From assembly GCA_000151295.1 (NCBI GenBank), contig GG745336.1:922659-935203 (forward strand): a DNA stretch of 12,545 bases, in the 5' to 3' direction. How positions within the stretch are numbered: position 1 is the stretch's first letter; each line of letters starts with the position of its first letter. Positions 7,428 to 12,545 of the stretch are shown here, piece after piece. The translations under genes were made by a program, and so were the position numbers. Below the pieces are notes generated by a model. The model made no database searches and was not told where the DNA came from. It saw only the letters and a list, made by a program, of their open reading frames with translations. This DNA is from Allomyces macrogynus ATCC 38327. Lineage: Eukaryota > Blastocladiomycota > Blastocladiomycetes > Blastocladiales > Blastocladiaceae.

Positions 7428-9107
7428 TTACGCCAGATGCCCCGCAGCCGCCGCGCCGACGTTGACCTTGTCGAGCAAGAACCTACACCACCACATTAGC
7501 CATCTGTTGTGCGCTCCCGCAATCCCCAAAACAACCAAATTCACGTACGTATCATGACCATAGTCACCATCGAGCACATACGACGTGACCTGCTTATTCC
7601 CTGCGAGCCGCAACACGCGCGCAATCTCTTGCTGCTGCGCGAGCGGGAACTGCTTCGCTCATGCCGAGTGCGAGCTGCTCGTCGTCCGAGAGCGGCTCGG
7701 TCGGGTCCGGCAGCGGGTCCGACGACGGTGGGGTGAAGGGCGACCGCTTGTGTTGTGCGACTTCGTCCATGCTTGTCGCTGCCATGTCAAACATGTCCAT
7801 TGCTACCATCGAGGCCGCGGGTCAGTCGAAGTCAGGTGGAGAAAGGGTAGGTGGGTGAGACGGACCTTTGCTTAGCCAAAGGAGACTGTTAGCGTCTAGA
7901 AAAAGGGTGGAGAAGGTGAGCACCGAGGTGGACAGCACGTCGGACGCGACGACGAACCATATTGCAACGAAAACTTTTCCCTAAGGTGAGTGGAGCCGAA
8001 GTCAGTTTCCAGGAGCGCCCACCCTTCACCCATCAAAAGGCCAACCGCACCCTTGGTGATCCAAGTAATTCTCAATCTGGAAATCCGGGCACAGCGACGT
8101 CTCGCCCGTGACCCGGCGCCGTCCAAACCGCTTCTCCCACTCGGGCCCAGACCAGTACGTGATCGTCGCAATCTCGCGCGCCAACTTCATGCCGACAGCG
8201 GCGGCAACCCGCCATAATAATTCCCGCGCGTCGACGCGTACGCCGGGTCAGCCATGAGCACCTGCCGCTGCACGAACCGCAGCGCAATCGAATACGGATG
8301 TGCGCGCGCGCTGCTCGAAATCGTCACGAGCCGCTGCACCATCGTCGGGTACATGGCAGCCAGGGCGAGCGACTGCATCCCGCCCATACTTGCGCCGACG
8401 CTCGCGTGCAGCGTCTCGATCCCGAGCGACTCGAGCAGCAACTTTTGCGCGCGCAGCATGTCCCAGAGCGTGACGAAAGGGAACCGCGCCGCGAAGGGCT
8501 CGTTTGTGGCCGGATCAATCGAAGACGGGCCCGTCGACCCGTAACACCCGCCGAGGCAGTTGGTGCAGATGATAAAGTGCTTCTTGGTATCGAGCGGCAA
8601 ACCTGGGCCAATGTAGTCTTCCCACCACCCGAGGTCCGGGTTCTCGGCGTGTGATTTTGCGTGCGAGCTCGCCGACAGACCCGTGTGCAGCAAAATCGCG
8701 TTGGATTTGTCGGCGTTGAGCGTGCCCCACGTCTCGTATGCGATCTGGAATTGCGGGAGCACACCGCCATTGTCGAGGTGGAAGTCGCGGCCCGTATGGT
8801 GGAAGAGCTGGTAGCCCTTGAGCTGCCTGCCCGAGTAGTGCGGCTCCGGACCCTCGTTCGGGTCGCGTGCCGCGTCGGTGCCGTCGACTGCACTGGTGGA
8901 CCCGCTGGATGCGCGCGACAAGCGAATGATTTCTTTCAGCTTGGAGGTCTTGCGGTCGAGTTTGTCGAGGCACGGAAACTCGAGCGGCGCTGCGGCAGCA
9001 CCATTACTGTCGGCAGCACCGGAGCGCGATGCCGGCTTGGGCGAGCATGATGAAGCCGAGTACGCGCGGTACGTCGCCGGGATAACAGCGCAACGGCACG
9101 CCACCAT
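7428..9107 (-). CDS. cys2: Mitochondrial serine/homoserine O-acetyltransferase, Cys2/CysA (MetX-fold) type, with two frame breaks
   Basis: This alpha/beta-hydrolase acetyltransferase moves acetyl from acetyl-CoA to serine (fungal Cys2/CysA members) or homoserine, feeding cysteine and methionine synthesis. Exons: 9107-8051, 7980-7958, 7895-7866, 7802-7549 and 7482-7428; introns 62-70 bases; about 472 residues. The best start is ATG 9107 (GCTATGG); ATG 9179 in the same frame is possible. The N-terminus ([20 protein letters not shown]) is Arg-rich, lacks acidic residues and looks like a mitochondrial presequence. Core motifs: [53 protein letters not shown], the nucleophile elbow [10 protein letters not shown] (Ser about 240), RSHPYSIA-like [56 protein letters not shown], and [20 protein letters not shown] with the catalytic His. 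The frame is one base short near 8191 (PPLS / MKLARE) and one base long, or two short, near 7655, just where the LVLG-x-SD-xx-FP catalytic-Asp motif should be. [17 protein letters not shown] sequence favours Cys2/CysA over yeast Met2. Substrate preference is not provable from sequence. Confidence 0.92.
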
Positions 9108-9585
9108 AGCGCCCAAGAACCTCGGCAAGGCAGCTTGCCGACTTGTCGTTTGCCTGGCGGCAGTTGTTGTGCTGATCATGGCGTGGTTGACCTTGCCGCT
9201 TGCGGTTGATCTTGACGCTCGGGGCCCACGGTCTGTCTTCTTGAGTTTTGAAGATCGCGTGCGCGCACACGTCGGAGATTTTGCTAACGATGCTGGCTGT
9301 CGTGAACGTTGCAAATGAGTTGGTGGTGCAGTGGACTTGCAACAAGCGAGGTTGCGTTTGCGCGTCCAGTGCGACTGTCCGCGTCAAACCTCTGGCGCAT
9401 CCGTCAAGAAAGCATGAATGTCTACCGCACAGACCAGCAAGTTTGATCAGGTCACCACATCTCACTGCCAGCACCGTCAACGATGCGGCGCCAATCATTT
9501 TGTGCAAGACGTTCGAGAACCGACCAGCTGCAACGTGTTCAAGTATCAGTTTGTATCCAACCAACCCAAACCAGCATCCGCAACC
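9108..9585. promoter_or_regulatory. Divergent promoter region between cys2-like gene and PRP4
   Basis: This is 478 bases between two start codons facing apart, so it should carry both promoters. The minus-strand frame stays open upstream of 9107 to about 9314 but has only one further ATG (9179), so part of it may be leader or extended presequence. Just before the PRP4 ATG the plus strand is A/C-rich (CCAACCCAAACCAGCATCCG), a typical fungal leader. I see no clear TATA box or known operator. Confidence 0.5.
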
Positions 9586-11321
9586 ATGGCCGACGAGAAC
9601 ACTGTCGACTTTGAAAACCTCATGGACATCGACCAAATCGGTAATTGCACACTGTTCACGCATCAAGCCTGTTCAGGCCGAGCCCAAATTGACGTTCCAA
9701 CGCGGACCGTAGACGATGACGAGGACGTGGACATGCCCGAGGCCATGCGCCGCGCCAAGGCCGAAAACGCGGCCATTCTCGAAACGTTTGAGCAGCGCAA
9801 GAAGCTGCGATCCATTGCCGTGCCGACTGACGATGGCAAAGTGCGCGCCAAGCTGCGCGAACTCGGCGAACCCATCACCTTGTTTGGCGAAGGTCCCGCT
9901 GAACGGCGCGACCGGTTGCGCATGTTGATCAGTCAAATGGAGGGCGTGACCATCACGTTTGACGAGGATAAGGACGAGGACGAGGAGGAAGAGGAGTACT
10001 GGACGCCCGGGTCCGAGGAGTTATTGCAGGCGCGGCGATGGATTGCAAATTACTCGCTGCGGAGGTGCGCGCTCTTTGCTCTTTCGTGTCGCAGGAGCGC
10101 GCCGACCAACTTGACCGTGACTCCGTGACATAGGGCCCGCGACCGCGTTGTCCGACAGCGCGCCGAATTCGATACCCCGACCTCGTTCTACAAGACTTTG
10201 CGCCGCGACCTCTACACGGACCTGAGTACTTGGACCACGGTCGGGTCGCGGCTCGCCGACGAGCGACCCACCTCCTTTGTCTCGTTTTCGCCCAACTCGC
10301 AATTCTTGGCCACCGGCTCTTTTTCGGGCAATGTGCACTTGTGGTCGGTGCCAGGAAGCGATCTGGCCATGTCGTATCGCGGCGGCCACTCGGATCGCGT
10401 CGGCGGGATCGCATGGCACCCGGCTGCAACACTTGGCCTCGACGCAGGTGCGGCCAATTTTGCGACGGGCGGCGCGGATAATGTTGTGTGCTTGTGGTCG
10501 TTGGACAAGTACGTTCTGGTCGCCTCCTGCTCCAATTCGGCATTCTTTTGACTGACGCCGCGCAACCCCGTGCTTCTAGAGACACCCCGCTCGCCAGACT
10601 CGAGGGCCACGAGGCGCGCGTGAACCGCATCGCCTTCCACCCGTCAGGCCGGTACCTCGCGTCGGCCTCGTTCGACATGACCTGGCGATTGTGGGACGCG
10701 ACCACCCAGCAGTGCCTGCTCACGCAAGACGGTCACTCGCGGCAAGTCTACTGCGTCGCCTTCCAGCCTGACGGCAGTCTCGCTGGCACTGGCGGTCTCG
10801 ACGGTCTCGGGAAACTGTGGGACCTGCGCACGGGCCGGTGCATTCTCAACCTGCAGGGCCACCGGGACCAAGTCCTGGCCCTGGATTTCGCGCCGACCAA
10901 CGGGTACCAGATCGTGACGGCGTCGCAGGATAACACGATCAAGGTCTGGGACTTGCGCGCGATGAAGTGCGCGTACACGGTGCCCGCGCACGCGTCGTCG
11001 GTCGCGCACGCCAAGTTTTTCGCAACCAATCCAGGCCCGACAGCGCGCGATTTCGTCGGGCAAAAAGATGCCGTGTACGAGCGCGGCGCGCCTGTGACCT
11101 CGGGCATGTTTTTGATTTCGAGTGGGTTTGATGGGATCGTGAATGTCTGGTCCGAGGGCGATTTCAAGCTCGTCAAGTCGTTCAAGGGGCACACGGGCCA
11201 TGTTACGAGCGTCGACGTGAGCGCCAACGGCAAGTTTATTGCGTCGGGCGGCATGGATCGCACGTACAAGTTGTGGGCCAGCCCGCATTTGGATTTGACG
11301 AGTGAAGCGATGCGAGAGTAG
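9586..11321 (+). CDS. PRP4: U4/U6 small nuclear ribonucleoprotein PRP4 (WD40 splicing factor)
   Basis: PRP4 is part of the U4/U6 and U4/U6.U5 tri-snRNP and is needed for pre-mRNA splicing in the nucleus, binding PRP3 and U4/U6 RNA. Exons: 9586-10064, 10134-10508 and 10580-11321, with 69- and 71-base introns; both show a GTRCGY donor and a TGAC-type branch. The product is 531 residues and the ATG sits in ACCATGG. The N-terminal splicing-factor motif is textbook ([20 protein letters not shown] then [13 protein letters not shown], residues about 79-112). An acidic run ([12 protein letters not shown]) follows, then a helical linker ([18 protein letters not shown]). Seven WD40 repeats fill residues about 205-531, for example [42 protein letters not shown] and [14 protein letters not shown]. 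The sixth repeat holds an insertion ([20 protein letters not shown]). All exons join in frame with no disruption, unlike the two genes on its left. A possible 36-base in-frame intron at 9641-9676 was not needed. Confidence 0.96.
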
Positions 11322-11652
11322 TCCACGGGGATGCGCAATTAATACACATCGGCATTTATTTTTGGCGTAGCTCTTGAATGACGCTTGGCTGAGGATGGGA
11401 AATACGTAGTGCGTGACCTGCAATCGGTGTTGCAGGTTGGGTGCATTGGGATGGCTGCTTGTAGTGGCGAGTTTGGCAGAAGAAAATCTGTCAGATCCCG
11501 GCAAAATGCTTCAACCCGCTCCATTAATCAATACTGCGTCAAATTATTAAGGAGGCATTCTGTTGTCCATGAACAAAATGACTCAATCGAAATCAACCAA
11601 CGTACGCCCATGGTCCGCAGAAAAAAAAGACGGCACGACCAAAACGCCGTTT
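11322..11652. other. Convergent 3' spacer after PRP4
   Basis: This 331-base spacer is more AT-rich than the genes. It contains AATTAATACACA and CATTTATTTTTGG just after the PRP4 stop, which could serve as 3'-end processing signals. An A8 run at about 11622-11629 reads as a T-run just downstream of the minus-strand stop at 11653, suggesting a 3' end for that gene. I see no other gene. Confidence 0.45.
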
Positions 11653-12192
11653 TCATTCAAACACGCTCTGCAGCTGCATACGATCCTCCTCTGCCATATC
11701 CTCGGGCAGCTCCAAGGTCACAGGAACCGAGCCCACGTCGCGGCCAGCAACCCAGCGCGCGATTGACAAAATTGAGACGACTGCTTGATCAACATCCGAG
11801 CAGTCGACGACAGAGACTTCCAGACGGCTCGCCACCTTTTCGTCAGATCGCAGGTCACTGAGGAAGTCCCAGAGCGCATAATCTTCGCAATAATCGAGAC
11901 AGATCACGTCCAACCCGCCAGGGGGGCGTTTACAACATGTAAATGCCCAAGTGTTCCCATTTCTGACCAGTCCGTGGGACAAGATCCGGGTAACTGGTCG
12001 GCTATGATGCTCTGCACGGGTCGTTGAATAGAGCAGGCTCAATTGTCGTTGCAGACGTATCAACAGCTCATCAACCGACCGTGGGACACGGCGCGAGACG
12101 CGTCCCTGTACCGGGTGTGTGCGGACAAGTGACGTGCGCGCGCCATGTTGAGGCAGCAAGGCAAGGCGCGACGAGGCATTCAAGCGTGGCAT
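11653..12192 (-). CDS. Unrecognised protein-coding frame (hypothetical protein, probably a C-terminal exon)
   Basis: The open frame of about 179 codons ends at a TGA at 11653-11655. I do not recognise the family. The last 100 residues look coding: alternating hydrophobic and acidic segments such as GGLDVICLDYCEDYALWDFL, RLEVSVVDCSDVDQAVVSIL and VPVTLELPEDMAEED, unlike the Arg/Pro-rich translations of shadow frames. Codon use is less GC-biased than in its neighbours. The apparent start (ATG 12192) lies inside the 13-bp minisatellite and is doubtful. A CAG acceptor at 12108-12106 on the minus strand is preceded by a long AG-free stretch, so the true gene may begin upstream and splice in here. 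A T-run lies just past the stop. No signal peptide or membrane segment is evident. Confidence refers to a real coding exon, not to the exact 5' end. Confidence 0.5.
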   Translation of the reverse strand: MPRLNASSRLALLPQHGARTSLVRTHPVQGRVSRRVPRSVDELLIRLQRQLSLLYSTTRAEHHSRPVTRILSHGLVRNGNTWAFTCCKRPPGGLDVICLDYCEDYALWDFLSDLRSDEKVASRLEVSVVDCSDVDQAVVSILSIARWVAGRDVGSVPVTLELPEDMAEEDRMQLQSVFE

Positions 12193-12232
12193 TCAAGCGT
12201 GGCATTCAAGCGTGGCATTCAAGCGTGGCATT
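12175..12232 (+). repeat. 13-bp minisatellite, about 4.5 copies
   Basis: The unit GGCATTCAAGCGT is repeated perfectly four times (12175, 12188, 12201, 12214), followed by a partial copy GGCATT. Because 13 is not a multiple of three, each copy shifts the reading frame, so it is unlikely to lie in conserved coding sequence. It overlaps the apparent start of the minus-strand hypothetical gene. Confidence 0.97.
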
Positions 12233-12545
12233 TGAGGGAGCCGATTCAAAGCCGTCGAGACAATATTGTTGGCGCCATTCAAGGTCAGGAATCGGAGTTG
12301 CGGTAAGTTGTTGTTGCCGCACCATCAAAGTCATGCACGTTTGCAACCATAGCCGAGAACGTGTGCACAAGACCAGCAAAATCCTTGAGTGCGCACCATC
12401 TCACGGGCGTGGTTGAAGACGCAGATTCATCTCCTGGTTCCACCATTTTTGGCTCGAATGGTGACCTTCTAGAATCTTGCAAAAAGACAGGCCTCCACCA
12501 AATCGGACACAGCCGCGATTTTTCGTGGCCTTCCAATAATTACGT
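12233..12545. other. Right edge, possible upstream exon of the minus-strand gene
   Basis: A minus-strand frame is open from about 12536 to 12285. Its internal part reads plausibly as protein (VRWCALKDFAGLVHTFSAMV, then ANVHDFDG) and ends near a GTGCGG donor-like site at about 12331. The nearest AG downstream on that strand is at 12107-12106. The simple join of the two does not keep frame (phase 1 to phase 0), so I do not call a spliced gene. No family is recognised. Confidence 0.3.

Noticed and set aside
9004..9666. Minus-strand ORF of 220 codons overlapping the divergent promoter
   Set aside because: Antisense to the PRP4 start and in a different frame from the acetyltransferase; no recognisable domain.
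9641..9676. Possible 36-base intron in PRP4 exon 1 (GTAATT...CAG)
   Set aside because: Shorter than every other intron in the window, and the frame is open through it, so splicing is not required.
9953..11504. Long minus-strand ORFs opposite PRP4
   Set aside because: Shadow frames of the WD40 gene: Arg-rich translations with no domain.
1..12545. CRISPR arrays, tRNA or rRNA genes, transposase genes
   Set aside because: I looked for repeat-spacer patterns, cloverleaf genes and transposase motifs on both strands and found none.

Overview
The window looks like nuclear DNA of a GC-rich, intron-dense fungus. Five genes can be read with confidence. Their coding regions are cut by many short introns of about 60 to 95 bases. 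The introns start GTACGT, GTGCGT or GTATGT, usually carry a CTGAC or CTAAC branch site, and end in AG. A Pho85-type CDK, a fungal PAS-kinase-like Ser/Thr kinase and a mitochondrial Cys2/CysA-type O-acetyltransferase point to Fungi. I cannot choose between a basidiomycete and an early-diverging lineage from sequence alone.

Layout. 1-588 (minus) is the N-terminal half of a Pho85-like cyclin-dependent kinase, cut by the window edge. 589-2136 has no gene I can support; it holds promoter-like pyrimidine tracts and a perfect 85-bp tandem duplication. About 2450-4144 (plus) is a PAS-kinase-like protein kinase with an unresolved N-terminus. 4145-4815 is intergenic. 4816-7241 (plus) is an 11-exon guanylate-binding protein (GBP/atlastin-type GTPase) with a complete GTPase domain and a helical C-terminus. 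7242-7427 is a short convergent spacer with a G-quadruplex-like tract. 7428-9107 (minus) is the O-acetyltransferase, 5 exons. 9108-9585 is a divergent promoter region. 9586-11321 (plus) is the U4/U6 snRNP protein PRP4, 3 exons, clean. 11322-11652 is a convergent spacer. About 11653-12192 (minus) is an unrecognised protein-coding frame. Upstream of it lie a 13-bp minisatellite and a 276-base stretch with no CT dinucleotide on the plus strand, that is, no AG on the minus strand.

The genes are unrelated housekeeping or signalling functions (nutrient-sensing kinases, sulfur amino-acid synthesis, splicing, membrane GTPase), not an operon or a defence island. The most informative oddity is a series of single-base frame disruptions inside otherwise well-conserved coding sequence: two in the GBP gene, two in the acetyltransferase (one at the expected catalytic Asp region), and possibly three in the kinase N-terminus. 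PRP4 has none. Assembly indels are the simplest explanation; genuine decay or unusual splicing cannot be excluded. I did not find a clear new biological system. The fungal GBP is the most interesting gene.
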